A stretch of DNA of 64,000 nt, from contig NZ_JAUSXN010000001.1 of the NCBI RefSeq assembly GCF_030816015.1, positions 4,340,001 to 4,404,000 on the forward strand, in the 5' to 3' direction. The DNA comes from Pedobacter sp. W3I1 (GTDB taxonomy: Bacteria > Bacteroidota > Bacteroidia > Sphingobacteriales > Sphingobacteriaceae). The notes beneath the pieces are model-generated. The model saw nothing but the letters and a program-made list of their open reading frames with translations, was not told the origin of the DNA and made no database searches. A program made the translations under genes and the position numbers. Shown here piece by piece: positions 1 to 9,712 of the stretch (positions are counted from its first letter, which is position 1; each line of letters opens with the position of its first letter).

Positions 1-3000
1 ATCAGAAGAAAACCCTAACGATATTGTTTCGGCATATAAAGATAATGTAGCTTTTATTAAAGGCCCTAAAGTGCAGCAATTTGCACCTAAACGTGCCGAT
101 GAGCCTGATTATTATACCACAAGCGATTTCGAATCGGTCATCTCCTTAAAAGCAGAAACCCATAATTTCCCTACCACTGTTGAGCCTTTTAACGGTGCAG
201 CAACAGGTTCTGGAGGTGAAATCAGAGATCGTTTAGCAGGTGGGCAGGGCTCATTGCCTTTAGCAGGAACTGCCGTTTACATGACTGCGCTTTCGCGTTT
301 AGAAGATAACCGCCCATGGGAAAAAGGTGTTGAAGAAAGACAATGGTTGTACCAAACCCCAATGGATATCCTGATCAAAGCATCAAACGGTGCTACTGAT
401 TTTGGAAATAAATTCGGACAACCACTAATTACAGGTTCAGTTTTAACTTTCGAACACGAGCACTTCGACAAGCTCAGTATGACATCTCGTAAGTTAGGTT
501 TCGATAAAGTAATTATGCTTGCAGGCGGTATCGGTTACGGTAAAGCCAGCCAGGCACAAAAACTTAAACCAAAAGAAGGTGATAATATCGTTATTCTGGG
601 TGGAGAAAATTATAGAATCGGGATGGGCGGTGCAGCCGTTTCATCTGCAGATACCGGACAGCACGGAAGCGGCATTGAATTAAATGCCATCCAAAGATCA
701 AATCCCGAAATGCAAAAACGTGCAGCCAATGCTGTTCGTGGTATGGTAGAAAGCGATCACAATTCGATTATCTCTATCCACGATCATGGTGCAGGCGGGC
801 ACTTAAACTGTTTATCAGAACTGGTTGAAGAAACAGGTGGTTTAATCGACTTAGATAAACTTCCTGTAGGAGATCCTACCCTTTCGGCCAAAGAAATTAT
901 CGGAAACGAATCGCAGGAAAGAATGGGATTGGTAATCGGCAACGACCATATTGAAACCCTGCAAAAAATAGCCGACCGCGAACGTTCACCTATGTATACC
1001 GTAGGTAAAGTAACCGGCGATCACCGTTTTACCTTTAAATCTGCAACAACAGGTTTAAAACCAATGGATTTAGAGTTGGCCGCCATGTTTGGCAGTTCAC
1101 CAAAAATTGTAATGGACGATAAAACCATTGATCGTAAATACGAAGCGATTGAATATAATAATGCTGAATTAAACACCTATTTAGAACAAGTACTTCAATT
1201 AGAAGCGGTTGCATCTAAAGATTGGTTAACCAATAAAGTAGATCGTTGTGTGGGTGGCCGTGTAGCCAAACAGCAATGTGCAGGTCCGTTACAATTGCCA
1301 TTAAATAACTGTGGTGTAATGGCTTTAGATTTTCAGGGTAAAGAAGGTATTGCCACTTCAGTTGGCCATGCACCACTTTCTGCCTTGATCGATCCTGCTG
1401 CTGGTAGCCGCAATGCGATTGCAGAATCGCTTTCGAATATCGTATGGGCACCCTTAAAAGATGGTTTAAAAAGTGTTTCACTTTCTGCCAACTGGATGTG
1501 GGCCTGTAAAAATGAAGGCGAAGATGCCCGTTTATATGCAGCAGTAAAAGCCTGTTCTGATTTTGCCATCGATTTAGGAATCAATATCCCAACCGGAAAG
1601 GATTCATTATCGATGAAACAGAAATACAAAGATGGCGATGTTATTGCACCTGGAACGGTGATTATTTCTGCCGGAGCCAACTGTGATGATATTACCAAAG
1701 TGGTTGAACCTGTACTCCAAAAAGATGGCGGATCTATTTATTACATTAACCTATCAAACGACAGCTATAAATTAGGCGGTTCATCTTTCGCACAGATTTT
1801 AAACAAAATTGGCACAGAAACACCTGATGTTAAGGATGCTGCTCAGTTTAAAAGCACTTTCAATACGCTACAACAGTTAATCAAAGCAGACAAAATACAG
1901 GCTGGTCACGATATTGGTAGCGGGGGTTTAATTACAACCTTATTGGAAATGTGTTTTGCCGACCGCGATTTAGGCACTTCGATTGATTTATCTTCGTTAG
2001 CAGAAGCCGACAGTATTAAAGTATTATTTGCAGAGAACATCGGCATCGTTTTCCAGGCTGATGCTTCGGTTGAAGATACCTTTGCACAGGCGGGTATTAG
2101 TTTCCACAAAATTGGTGAAGTAAATACATCAGCTAAACTGGAAGTTAAAAACGCTGCAGATCAATATAGTTTCGACATTGATCACTTACGTGATGTTTGG
2201 TTTAAAACTTCGTACCTGCTAGATAACAAACAAACCGGTAACGGCCTGGCAAAAGAACGTTACGACAATTATAAAAACCATGTTTTAAATTACACTTTCC
2301 CATTACAGTTTGACGGAAAGAAACCTGTAATTGATCCAACTAAACCGCGTCCAAAAGCAGCCATTATCCGCGAAAAAGGAAGTAACTCTGAGCGCGAACT
2401 GGCTAATGCCATGTATTTGGCAGGTTTTGACGTGAAAGACGTACACATGACCGATTTAATTACCGGAAGAGAAACTTTAGAAGACATTCAGTTTATCGGT
2501 GCAGTTGGTGGTTTCTCTAACTCTGATGTTTTAGGATCGGCCAAAGGTTGGGCAGGTGCATTTTTATACAACGAAAAAGCAAGGGTAGCTTTAGAGAAAT
2601 TCTTCGCCCGTCCTGATACTTTATCGGTTGGGGTTTGTAATGGTTGCCAATTGTTTGTAGAGTTAGGTTTAATTAATAAAGACCACGAAGAAAAACCGAA
2701 AATGCTGCACAACAAAAGTGGCAAGCACGAAAGTATTTTCACTTCTTTAACCTTACAGGAAAATAATTCGGTCATGTTATCTACACTGGCCGGAAGCACT
2801 TTAGGGGTTTGGGTATCACATGGTGAAGGAAGATTCTCATTACCATACGCAGAAGATAAATACAAAATCGTTGCAAAATATGCTTACGAAACTTATCCGG
2901 CTAGTCCGAATGGCTCAGATTACAACACCGCAATGTTATGCGATGAAAGTGGTCGCCACCTGGTCATGATGCCGCACATTGAGCGTTCATTGTTCCAATG

Positions 3001-3097
3001 GCACTGGGCAAATTACCCAAAAGGCCGTAAAGACGAAGTTTCGCCATGGATGGAAGCCTTTGTGAATGCACGCAAGTGGATTGAAAACAAAGGATAG
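1..3097 (+). CDS. purL: Phosphoribosylformylglycinamidine synthase, C-terminal ~1031 residues (5' end outside window)
   Basis: This enzyme makes FGAM from FGAR, glutamine and ATP, the fourth step of purine synthesis. The frame is already open at base 2, so the gene starts before the window; the first visible Met (base 71) is internal. The ETHNFPT and GSGGEIRD segments near bases 150-230 mark the synthase ATP-binding domain. The C-terminal third (from about base 2340) is the class I glutamine amidotransferase domain, with the nucleophile Cys in GVCNGCQL near base 2636 and the His/Glu pair in PHIERSLFQ near base 2975. This is the long single-chain PurL type, about 1200-1300 residues in full. 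Nothing looks broken. purM lies 5 kb downstream but is not in one operon with it. The identification is secure. Confidence 0.97.
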   Translation, partial: SEENPNDIVSAYKDNVAFIKGPKVQQFAPKRADEPDYYTTSDFESVISLKAETHNFPTTVEPFNGAATGSGGEIRDRLAGGQGSLPLAGTAVYMTALSRLEDNRPWEKGVEERQWLYQTPMDILIKASNGATDFGNKFGQPLITGSVLTFEHEHFDKLSMTSRKLGFDKVIMLAGGIGYGKASQAQKLKPKEGDNIVILGGENYRIGMGGAAVSSADTGQHGSGIELNAIQRSNPEMQKRAANAVRGMVESDHNSIISIHDHGAGGHLNCLSELVEETGGLIDLDKLPVGDPTLSAKEIIGNESQERMGLVIGNDHIETLQKIADRERSPMYTVGKVTGDHRFTFKSATTGLKPMDLELAAMFGSSPKIVMDDKTIDRKYEAIEYNNAELNTYLEQVLQLEAVASKDWLTNKVDRCVGGRVAKQQCAGPLQLPLNNCGVMALDFQGKEGIATSVGHAPLSALIDPAAGSRNAIAESLSNIVWAPLKDGLKSVSLSANWMWACKNEGEDARLYAAVKACSDFAIDLGINIPTGKDSLSMKQKYKDGDVIAPGTVIISAGANCDDITKVVEPVLQKDGGSIYYINLSNDSYKLGGSSFAQILNKIGTETPDVKDAAQFKSTFNTLQQLIKADKIQAGHDIGSGGLITTLLEMCFADRDLGTSIDLSSLAEADSIKVLFAENIGIVFQADASVEDTFAQAGISFHKIGEVNTSAKLEVKNAADQYSFDIDHLRDVWFKTSYLLDNKQTGNGLAKERYDNYKNHVLNYTFPLQFDGKKPVIDPTKPRPKAAIIREKGSNSERELANAMYLAGFDVKDVHMTDLITGRETLEDIQFIGAVGGFSNSDVLGSAKGWAGAFLYNEKARVALEKFFARPDTLSVGVCNGCQLFVELGLINKDHEEKPKMLHNKSGKHESIFTSLTLQENNSVMLSTLAGSTLGVWVSHGEGRFSLPYAEDKYKIVAKYAYETYPASPNGSDYNTAMLCDESGRHLVMMPHIERSLFQWHWANYPKGRKDEVSPWMEAFVNARKWIENKG

Positions 3098-3120
3098 ATC
3101 TGGTAAGATAATAAACAGAC

Positions 3121-3161
3121 AAAATGGATGATGGAATTAAAAACCATCATCCATTTTTTTT
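3121..3161. terminator. Bidirectional terminator between purL and the tonB-type gene
   Basis: An 11-bp perfect stem (atggatgatgg at 3124-3134, its complement at 3144-3154) is flanked by A's on the left and a T run on the right. It sits just after the purL stop and can serve the convergent minus-strand gene as well. Confidence 0.8.
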
Positions 3162-3211
3162 GTCATCATGACCTGGTTGGATCGTCATTTCGACCGGTTA
3201 GTTTCTTAATT

Positions 3212-3277
3212 CGTCATGCTGAATTTATTTCAGCATCTATCATGCTAATTAGACCCTGAAACAAGTTCAGGGTGACG
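3212..3277. repeat. REP-like palindrome R1 (copy 1)
   Basis: Two short hairpins in a row: cgtcatgctgaa...ttcagcat and ccctgaaa...ttcaggg, closing with gtgacg. Related copies lie at 18638, 25845 and 25937. It is non-coding and intergenic. Confidence 0.7.
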
Positions 3278-3396
3278 AACCGCGAGAGAATAAAAAACGG
3301 CTTGAGCTTTTGCCCAAACCGCTTCAATTTAACCCAACCTCACATTTTTCTATAAGAGCATTAATAGAAAATTCATTCCGGCGTTTTCACTGAAGT

Positions 3397-3473
3397 GTCA
3401 TCCTGAGCGTAGTCGAAGGATCTTTTTTATGATTTGCAAGCAACATAGGTCTTCGACTACGCTCAGACTGACA
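3397..3473. repeat. REP-like palindrome R4 variant
   Basis: The arms gtcatcctgagcgtagtcg and its near complement ending in gctcagactgac lie about 35 bases apart. This is the same class of palindrome as those at 17549, 29515, 38990, 41286 and 43799. The rest of the 3162-3520 gap shows no gene. Confidence 0.7.
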
Positions 3474-3520
3474 ACCAATACGCTTAACTAAATAACATTC
3501 CTCCATCTCTTCCATTATTC

Positions 3521-4366
3521 CTACATCATCTGAAAATTAATCGCCATATTATACCTTACACGCACCGGAATCCCTTTATTCTTACCTGGTTTCCATAATG
3601 GCGATTTTTTAATCACCTTAATCGCTTCTTCATCACAGCCAAAACCAATCCCTTTCACTACCGACACATCAGTAATAGAACCATCTTTCTCTACCACAAA
3701 ACTTACAAATACTTTTCCTCCAGCACCTTCCTCCTGTGCTCTTGATGGATACCTTAAATTACGCTCCATATATTTGGACCAGGCTTTGGCACCACCGTTA
3801 AATTCAGGATATTCATCTACGCCACCTATCGTTAAAACAGCATTCGGGTCACCGTTTTCTGCACCATCTTTAGCTGTGCCTGAACCATCGCCATTACCTT
3901 TATTATCTGAAAGCGTTGCATTAGGAGCAATCACTCCATCTTGTGTTTTGGTGCTGATCACTGCCAATTTTATATCATCAACCGTTGGAGGCGGAGGAAG
4001 TTCTGTTTTATTAACCACCACCACTTGTGACGGAAGTGCTATTGTTTTAACCTTTACCGGATCAGCTTTTGCTGGTTCAATCTTTTTTTCTGGTTCAGGA
4101 GTTTTTGGCTTCATCTGATGGATCACATCCGTTAAATCTACAGGTCTTGCAATTTCTACAGGTACTTCTTCTTTCGGAAAAAGTTTCGCATAAATTAAAG
4201 GAGAGAAACACAGGAGTACAAACAGGCTGCCAGATACAAAAAGCGCTCTCGTCATAATCGACGAAGATTTAGATCTTAAATCATAAGCGCCATAGTTTTT
4301 GTTGCGGTTTGCAAATACAAGATCGAGCCACTCGGTTTTGTATACGTTAATTGAAGAGTTGAACAT
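3521..4366 (-). CDS. TonB-type energy transducer (281 aa)
   Basis: TonB-type proteins link the inner-membrane ExbB/ExbD proton motor to outer-membrane receptors. The chain has a short cytoplasmic N-terminus with FANRNKNYGAYDLR, typical of Bacteroidota TonB proteins. One membrane segment follows at about residues 38-60, then a Pro/Lys-rich periplasmic linker with PKTPEPEKK. The C-terminal TonB domain (about 195-281) includes YMERNLRYP and LWKPGKNKG. The open frame runs 15 codons further upstream (to 4411), but I place the start at 4366 because family members begin MFN/MF just before this region. It stands alone with no exbBD nearby, so its receptor is unknown. It may serve the receptor at 10.4-13.6 kb. 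Confidence 0.9.
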   Translation of the reverse strand: MFNSSINVYKTEWLDLVFANRNKNYGAYDLRSKSSSIMTRALFVSGSLFVLLCFSPLIYAKLFPKEEVPVEIARPVDLTDVIHQMKPKTPEPEKKIEPAKADPVKVKTIALPSQVVVVNKTELPPPPTVDDIKLAVISTKTQDGVIAPNATLSDNKGNGDGSGTAKDGAENGDPNAVLTIGGVDEYPEFNGGAKAWSKYMERNLRYPSRAQEEGAGGKVFVSFVVEKDGSITDVSVVKGIGFGCDEEAIKVIKKSPLWKPGKNKGIPVRVRYNMAINFQMM

Positions 4367-4540
4367 AGCTTTTATTTTTATAGCATGATGCAGCAAAATC
4401 TTCAATTCCATAAAACATTCGAAAAAGCTATTTTCTTTACAAAAAATGAAATTTTTAATCTGAAAAACATTTTTTTATTTCATTTTCAATAAAATTGATA
4501 AAAATAATACGATTCTTTTACGAAAATTAATAAAATATAC

Positions 4541-4548
4541 TATTTTTG
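4541..4548 (+). promoter_or_regulatory. Candidate -7 box of glnN
   Basis: TATTTTTG fits the Bacteroidota -7 consensus TAnnTTTG and lies 20 bases before the glnN start. A clear -33 TTG box is not obvious. Confidence 0.5.
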
Positions 4549-4568
4549 ACAAAAAACATAACAAATTA

Positions 4569-6743
4569 ATGAAAAGCTTAAGAACCATCGCATTAAAAGA
4601 GGCTCAAAACAGAATTTCACCAGAAGTTAAATCACCATCAGCAAAAATTTCTGACTTTTTTGGCGCTAATGTATTTGATAAGAGAAAAATGAGAGATTTC
4701 TTATCTAAGGACGTATATGAAAAATTAATATCATCTATCAACCAGGGTGAGTTAATTAATTCTGACGATGCCAACCAAATTGCAACCGCTATGAAAGCGT
4801 GGGCAATGAGTGCTGGCGCAACGCATTATACGCACTGGTTCCAGCCATTAACTGGTACAACTGCTGAAAAACACGATTCATTTTTTGAGCCAAGTGGCGA
4901 TGGAGCTATAGAGAAATTCGCTGGTAGCGCTTTAGTTCAACAAGAGCCAGATGCGTCTAGTTTCCCTAACGGTGGTATCCGTAATACTTTCGAAGCTCGT
5001 GGTTATACTGCCTGGGATCCTTCTTCTCCAGCTTTTATCATGGAAAGCAAAGCAGGTAAAACACTATGTATCCCTACAGTATTTGTATCATATACCGGTG
5101 AAGCCTTGGATTATAAAGCACCTTTATTAAAAGCATTAGCTGCGCTTGATAGAGCTGCTGTTGATGTTTGCCAATATTTCGATAAAAGCATTACTAAAGT
5201 AAATGCTTCTTTAGGTATCGAACAAGAATATTTCCTGGTTGATGAGTCATTGTTCAATGCTCGTCCCGATTTATTATTAACTGGCCGTACTTTATTCGGA
5301 CACATGTCTGCTAAAGGCCAGCAATTAGAAGATCACTATTTCGGTTCTATCCCTGAGCGTGTATTCAGCTACATGGTAGATTTCGAAAACGAAGCTTTAA
5401 AATTAGGTATTCCTTTAAAAACCCGTCACAATGAGGTAGCACCTTCTCAATTTGAGTGTGCACCAATTTATGAAGAAATCAACTTAGCTATCGATCACAA
5501 TCAATTATTGATGGATTTGATGGAGAAAGTTGCCCGTCGTCACCACTTCCGTGTATTATTGCACGAAAAACCATACGCAGGCATCAACGGATCAGGTAAA
5601 CACAACAACTGGTCGTTAATTACCGATACCGGTAAAAACTTATTGGCACCAGGTAAAACACCTAAAAACAATTTAATGTTCCTTGCTTTCTTTGTGAATA
5701 CAATTAAAGCCGTTAGCGAGCATGCCGATTTATTACGTGCAAGTATTGCATCAGTAAGCAACGATCACCGTTTAGGTGCTAACGAAGCGCCACCTGCAAT
5801 TATCTCTATCTTCCTAGGTTCTCAATTGAACGATGTGTTAGACGAGATTGAGCACTCACGTATCAGCAAAAAAATCAAAGAAGATAACGCACTTTGGTTA
5901 GGTATCCCTAAAATCCCTCAGATTTTATTAGATAACACCGACCGTAACCGTACATCTCCTTTCGCATTTACAGGTAATAAATTTGAGCTGAGAGCTGTTG
6001 GATCTTCAGCAAACTCTTCTGCTCCAATGACGATCTTAAACGCAATTATGGCTGAGCAATTGGTTAAATTTAAGGTTGAGGTTGATAAATTGATCAAAAA
6101 AGGTGATAAAAAAGACATCGCTTTATTAACAGTGATCAAAAAATACATCAAAGAATCTAAAGGTATCCGTTTCGAAGGTAATGGTTATAGCCAGGAGTGG
6201 GAAGATGAAGCTGCAACACGCGGTTTATCAAACATCAAAACTACACCAAAAGCTTTAGATGCTTATTTAACTGAAAAATCTGCTGAATTATTTGCTTCAA
6301 CTGGTATTTATAGCGCACGTGAGATTCATGCCCGTCATGAAATCATGTTAGAAAACTTCTATAAAAAACTACAGATCGAAGCGCGTGTAATGGGCGAAGT
6401 AGCGAACACGGCTATTATCCCTGCAGCAATTGCTTACCAAAACTCTTTAATCGAAAACGTACAAGGATTAAAAGCAATAGGTGTAGAAAGCAAAGTTTCT
6501 ATCGATATCGTTAAAAAATTAACAGAGCATTTAGAAATTGTGAAAACCAATATCGATGCCATGTTAGAAGAACGTAAATTAACCAACAAAATCGAAGATA
6601 CCCGTGAGAAAGCGATTGCTTACGATGAGAAAGTTAAATCTTACTTCGATATCATCCGTTACCACGCCGATAAATTAGAACAAATTGTTGACGACAGCGT
6701 TTGGCCTTTACCAAAATTCAGAGAATTATTATTCATGAAATAA
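4569..6743 (+). CDS. glnN: Glutamine synthetase type III (724 aa)
   Basis: It makes glutamine from glutamate, ammonia and ATP in the cytoplasm. The length of 724 residues matches GSIII; GSI and GSII are 350-470. Visible motifs are SLGIEQEYFLVD (metal-binding Glu residues), HNEVAPSQFECAPIYEE, KPYAGINGSGKHNNWS (ATP/glutamate site) and NKFELRAVGSS. The N-terminal segment and the long helical C-terminal tail are type III traits. The ATG at 4569 has no strong Shine-Dalgarno site, as is usual here, and a TAnnTTTG box is close upstream. It forms a single-gene unit closed by a terminator at 6771. No nitrogen regulator is adjacent, so regulation cannot be read from the sequence. Confidence 0.96.
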   Translation: MKSLRTIALKEAQNRISPEVKSPSAKISDFFGANVFDKRKMRDFLSKDVYEKLISSINQGELINSDDANQIATAMKAWAMSAGATHYTHWFQPLTGTTAEKHDSFFEPSGDGAIEKFAGSALVQQEPDASSFPNGGIRNTFEARGYTAWDPSSPAFIMESKAGKTLCIPTVFVSYTGEALDYKAPLLKALAALDRAAVDVCQYFDKSITKVNASLGIEQEYFLVDESLFNARPDLLLTGRTLFGHMSAKGQQLEDHYFGSIPERVFSYMVDFENEALKLGIPLKTRHNEVAPSQFECAPIYEEINLAIDHNQLLMDLMEKVARRHHFRVLLHEKPYAGINGSGKHNNWSLITDTGKNLLAPGKTPKNNLMFLAFFVNTIKAVSEHADLLRASIASVSNDHRLGANEAPPAIISIFLGSQLNDVLDEIEHSRISKKIKEDNALWLGIPKIPQILLDNTDRNRTSPFAFTGNKFELRAVGSSANSSAPMTILNAIMAEQLVKFKVEVDKLIKKGDKKDIALLTVIKKYIKESKGIRFEGNGYSQEWEDEAATRGLSNIKTTPKALDAYLTEKSAELFASTGIYSAREIHARHEIMLENFYKKLQIEARVMGEVANTAIIPAAIAYQNSLIENVQGLKAIGVESKVSIDIVKKLTEHLEIVKTNIDAMLEERKLTNKIEDTREKAIAYDEKVKSYFDIIRYHADKLEQIVDDSVWPLPKFRELLFMK

Positions 6744-6770
6744 GTCTTAAACCGTAAGGTTTAAGGTATA

Positions 6771-6801
6771 GGGCGTAAGGTTTTAAACTTTACGCCCTTT
6801 T
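6771..6801 (+). terminator. Terminator of glnN
   Basis: An 8-bp stem, gggcgtaa / ttacgccc, is followed by tttct. It starts 28 bases after the glnN stop. Confidence 0.75.
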
Positions 6802-7253
6802 CTTTTTGGTTCATTAGCCATTGGTTCACTCGTTTATTGGTTATTAGCCATTGTAATTGCAAACTGTAAATCGAAAACTGTTAATTGTTTTAATCAATTG
6901 ACGCAGAACACCATACGCCATACGCCAAACTTAAATAAGTTCATTAGCCATTGGTTCATTAGTAATTGTAAACTGCCAATTGAAAACTACAAACTGGTTA
7001 ATCGGTTAATTGTTTAAAATGGCTTAACTGGCAATTGACAACTGTCAACTTTTTTTTTGGAAAGCAATACCAGTGCTCATCGGTTAATCCAGTCCTGCTT
7101 TCCTTCCTGCTGTAAAATTTTCTTCAACCTTTAATCCATCGTTTACAGCATCCATCCAATCAGGTTTATTTAACCAGGCCTGTGCAAGGAAAAACCTACC
7201 ACAACGAATCTGCCCTCCTGTCCTAAGCCGATTGTACAATCTCAACATAAAGT
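6802..7253. other. Low-complexity intergenic stretch
   Basis: Non-coding. It is built of scrambled short phrases such as ttcattagccattgg, aactgtaaatcgaaaactg and cgccatacgcc, which also recur at 18331-18600, 18940-19000 and 24012-24140. Part of the 7147-7190 phrase recurs at 7649-7690. No conserved reading frame is seen. Confidence 0.6.
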
Positions 7254-7625
7254 CCTACCGTGTGTGCGTATCTTTTTTACGAATAGTTTTCAGCATCATG
7301 CTAGCTTATGTTAATAAACCACAGGCCTTACCAAAGAACGCCGTCAATCCCAAGAGCCGGAGAAATCAAAAAAACAGGTGCAGTTCAGATAATTTCATAC
7401 TAACAAACCTGAAACGCAGTGGTTTTGTGTTCATTAGTAATGATTCAAGGTTTTGAAAAGAATTGAACACAAAACGAAGTGCCGCTGTTTTTTTGATGTG
7501 TGTGGGATTGTGCAAAAAGGCTCATTGCTGGATTGACAAAGCGCTTTGGGTACTTTGGCGCTCCAAAGTACCATGCCACGCGGCATAGAGCGGAAAAAAT
7601 CAACATTGTTCTCAAACTATTGTTT
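7254..7625. mobile_element. Decayed, right-truncated relative of the 30.1-kb MITE
   Basis: Bases 7332-7600 align closely with 30208-30490. The shared landmarks are the cgccgtcaatcccaag start, the paired atcaaaaaaacag / ctgtttttttgat arms, the gaacacaaaacg arm, and the hairpin ggtactttgg-cgct-ccaaagtacc at 7549-7572. The segment 7254-7273 (cctaccgtgtg...) looks like a mutated left terminal repeat. No right terminal repeat follows. It has no transposase and no credible gene. Confidence 0.65.
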
Positions 7626-7967
7626 TAAGAAATCAGTACCAGTTAATTCATCGTTACAGCATCCATGCAATCAGGTTTATTTCAGACAGGCCTGTGCAAG
7701 GGAAAAAACCGCCACAATGAACAACCCTATTACCTTAAGCCCGATTGTACGTTCCCGATTTTTCATCGGGATAGGAAAAGCGGGGCCGCAAGCCGCCATG
7801 AAAAACCAACCTTCACTTCCAAAACCTCTTTCAATTATTTTGTTAAAACAAGCCTGTTCAGACAAAACCTCAACCCCAAACCAATATTCGATCTATCGAC
7901 TCCGGACTTCTGACTCCCGACTTCAGACTTTCTATCTTCCACTCTTTTACCTTCCACCTTAAAAAAC

Positions 7968-7975
7968 TATCTTTG
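7968..7975 (+). promoter_or_regulatory. Candidate -7 box of purM
   Basis: TATCTTTG matches TAnnTTTG and ends only 7 bases before the purM ATG, so the mRNA leader would be very short or absent. Confidence 0.5.
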
Positions 7976-7982
7976 CGCCAAC

Positions 7983-9164
7983 ATGAGTGATAACAGGTAC
8001 AATCAACGTGGCGTTTCTGCCTCAAAAGAAGATGTGCACAATGCCATCAAAAACATCGATAAAGGAATTTTCCCAAAAGCATTCTGCAAAATTATCCCCG
8101 ATATTTTAGGTGGTGATGCGGAATACTGTAATATCATGCACGCTGATGGCGCAGGTACCAAATCATCCTTAGCTTACGTATACTGGAAAGAAACCGGGGA
8201 CATTTCCGTATGGAAAGGCATTGCACAAGATGCCATTATCATGAATATCGACGATTTAATCTGCGTTGGTGCTACCGATAATATCCTGTTGTCATCAACC
8301 ATAGGCAGAAATAAAAACCTGATCCCGGGTGAAGTAATTGCTGCTGTAATTAACGGCACAGAAGAAATTTTAGCCGATTTACGCGAACAAGGCATCTCGA
8401 TCTACTCAACAGGTGGCGAAACTGCCGATGTTGGCGATCTAGTAAGAACGATTATCGTTGATTCTACGGTAACTTGCCGTTTAAAGCGTGAAGATATCAT
8501 CAGTAATGATAATATTAAACCTGGCGACGTAATAGTGGCATTAGCCTCATACGGACAGGCTACTTACGAAACCGAATACAATGGCGGTATGGGATCGAAC
8601 GGATTGACTTCTGCCCGCCATGATGTTTTCGATAAAACAGTAGCCAATAATTACCCCGAAAGTTTCGATCCGGCTGTTCCATTCGATCTGGTTTTCTCTG
8701 GAAAGAAACAATTAACAGAAGAAATTGACATTGAAGGATTCGGCAAAACTACGGTAGGTAAACTGGTGTTATCGCCAACCCGCACTTATGCACCCGTAAT
8801 TAAAAAGATTTTAGAAAGTTACCGCAGTCAGATCAATGGTATTGTACACTGTAGCGGTGGGGCACAAACAAAAGTATTACATTTCGTTAACGATGACATT
8901 CATGTAATCAAGAACAACCTATTCCCTATTCCACCGCTATTTAAGCTAATACAAGAACAATCAGGTACCGATTGGAAAGAAATGTATAAGGTGTTTAATA
9001 TGGGCCACCGCATGGAGCTTTATGTCCCTCAGGAAATCGCTGAAAATATTATTGAAATTTCTAAAAGCTTTAATATCGATGCGCAGATTATTGGTCGTGT
9101 GGAAAAAGGCGGGCAGAAACAGGTAACCATCGAAAGCGAAAAAGGAATATTCGTTTATAATTAA
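7983..9164 (+). CDS. purM: Phosphoribosylformylglycinamidine cyclo-ligase (AIR synthetase, 393 aa)
   Basis: It closes the imidazole ring of FGAM with ATP to give AIR, the step after PurL. The N-terminal half has HADGAGTKSSLAY (ATP/phosphate-binding region) and the IMNIDDLICVGA segment. GGETADVGDLV and the C-terminal NMGHRMELYVP segment are typical of the PurM/PurL superfamily. The length of 393 residues fits the Bacteroidota form, which is longer than the ~345-residue enterobacterial one. The start ATG at 7983 follows directly on a TATCTTTG box. It is a single-gene unit ended by a strong terminator at 9182. Its upstream region is repeat debris, so it does not share a transcript with purL. Confidence 0.95.
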   Translation: MSDNRYNQRGVSASKEDVHNAIKNIDKGIFPKAFCKIIPDILGGDAEYCNIMHADGAGTKSSLAYVYWKETGDISVWKGIAQDAIIMNIDDLICVGATDNILLSSTIGRNKNLIPGEVIAAVINGTEEILADLREQGISIYSTGGETADVGDLVRTIIVDSTVTCRLKREDIISNDNIKPGDVIVALASYGQATYETEYNGGMGSNGLTSARHDVFDKTVANNYPESFDPAVPFDLVFSGKKQLTEEIDIEGFGKTTVGKLVLSPTRTYAPVIKKILESYRSQINGIVHCSGGAQTKVLHFVNDDIHVIKNNLFPIPPLFKLIQEQSGTDWKEMYKVFNMGHRMELYVPQEIAENIIEISKSFNIDAQIIGRVEKGGQKQVTIESEKGIFVYN

Positions 9165-9181
9165 GAAATAAGATACGATTT

Positions 9182-9222
9182 AAAACGGCTGTTGAAACCA
9201 AATTTCAGCAGCCGTTTTTTTT
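9182..9222 (+). terminator. Terminator of purM
   Basis: The stem aaaacggctg...cagccgtttt is followed by a T run that ends against the stop of the convergent gene at 9224. It probably works in both directions. Confidence 0.8.
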
Positions 9223-9223
9223 G

Positions 9224-9505
9224 TTACTCACGTTCTACAAACTTATGAAAGGTACTTTCTTCACCATCTGCTTTCTTATCCTGATAAAGAAAATCAAGTT
9301 TGTTATCATCAAAGGTCTTAAAAAAGGTGTCCCAATCTGTTTCCTTTAAGTCTGAAGAACTGTCGCTGTGTTCTGGAAAGTGTATCCTTAAAATACCCCC
9401 ACCATTTTTTTTATCTGTATCTGCAACTATTGCCGGCACACCACCATGCTCCTCGGCCCATGCTTTTATGGTAGCATGATCATGGGTTTGTTTTGAACTG
9501 CTCAT
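9224..9505 (-). CDS. Small conserved protein of unknown function (93 aa)
   Basis: A short acidic protein with the pattern HD-x-IKAWAEEHGG-x-PAIV, then GGGILRIHFPE, WDTFFKTFDDNKLDFLYQ, and a charged tail. I recognise this as a small family found in many bacteria, sometimes labelled by transfer as a glucan branching enzyme. It is far too short for that enzyme and has none of its motifs. No signal peptide or membrane segment is present. It is convergent with purM and shares its terminator region. The function is unknown, but the ordered sequence and compact length argue that it is a real gene. Confidence 0.75.
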   Translation of the reverse strand: MSSSKQTHDHATIKAWAEEHGGVPAIVADTDKKNGGGILRIHFPEHSDSSSDLKETDWDTFFKTFDDNKLDFLYQDKKADGEESTFHKFVERE

Positions 9506-9658
9506 TGTTTTAAGAATTAGTTTTAAATAAATAGATTAATAATAAAATCAAATTTTATTAGAAATGGTTTTATTTATTATAAAAACATCAACAATAAGCC
9601 AGGTAAACTGTAATTATATTTTTATCGATACATTTTGAAGTTTTATAGGCACATCGTT

Positions 9659-9666
9659 TAAATTTG
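9659..9666 (+). promoter_or_regulatory. Candidate -7 box of the acyltransferase gene
   Basis: TAAATTTG fits TAnnTTTG and lies 46 bases before the ATG at 9713. Confidence 0.4.
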
Positions 9667-9712
9667 TTTTGATAAACGTATTTTAAGTTTAACAAATAAT
9701 TGATCTAAAGCC

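Noticed and set aside
1333..1698. Minus-strand frames inside purL, and likewise inside glnN, hsdM, hsdR and the T9SS cargo gene
   Set aside because: They are shadows of well-supported genes in other frames, without their own start context or recognisable proteins.
7232..7962. Open frames of 74, 138 and 82 codons before purM
   Set aside because: They lie in the decayed MITE and in repeat debris, with odd composition and no resemblance to proteins.
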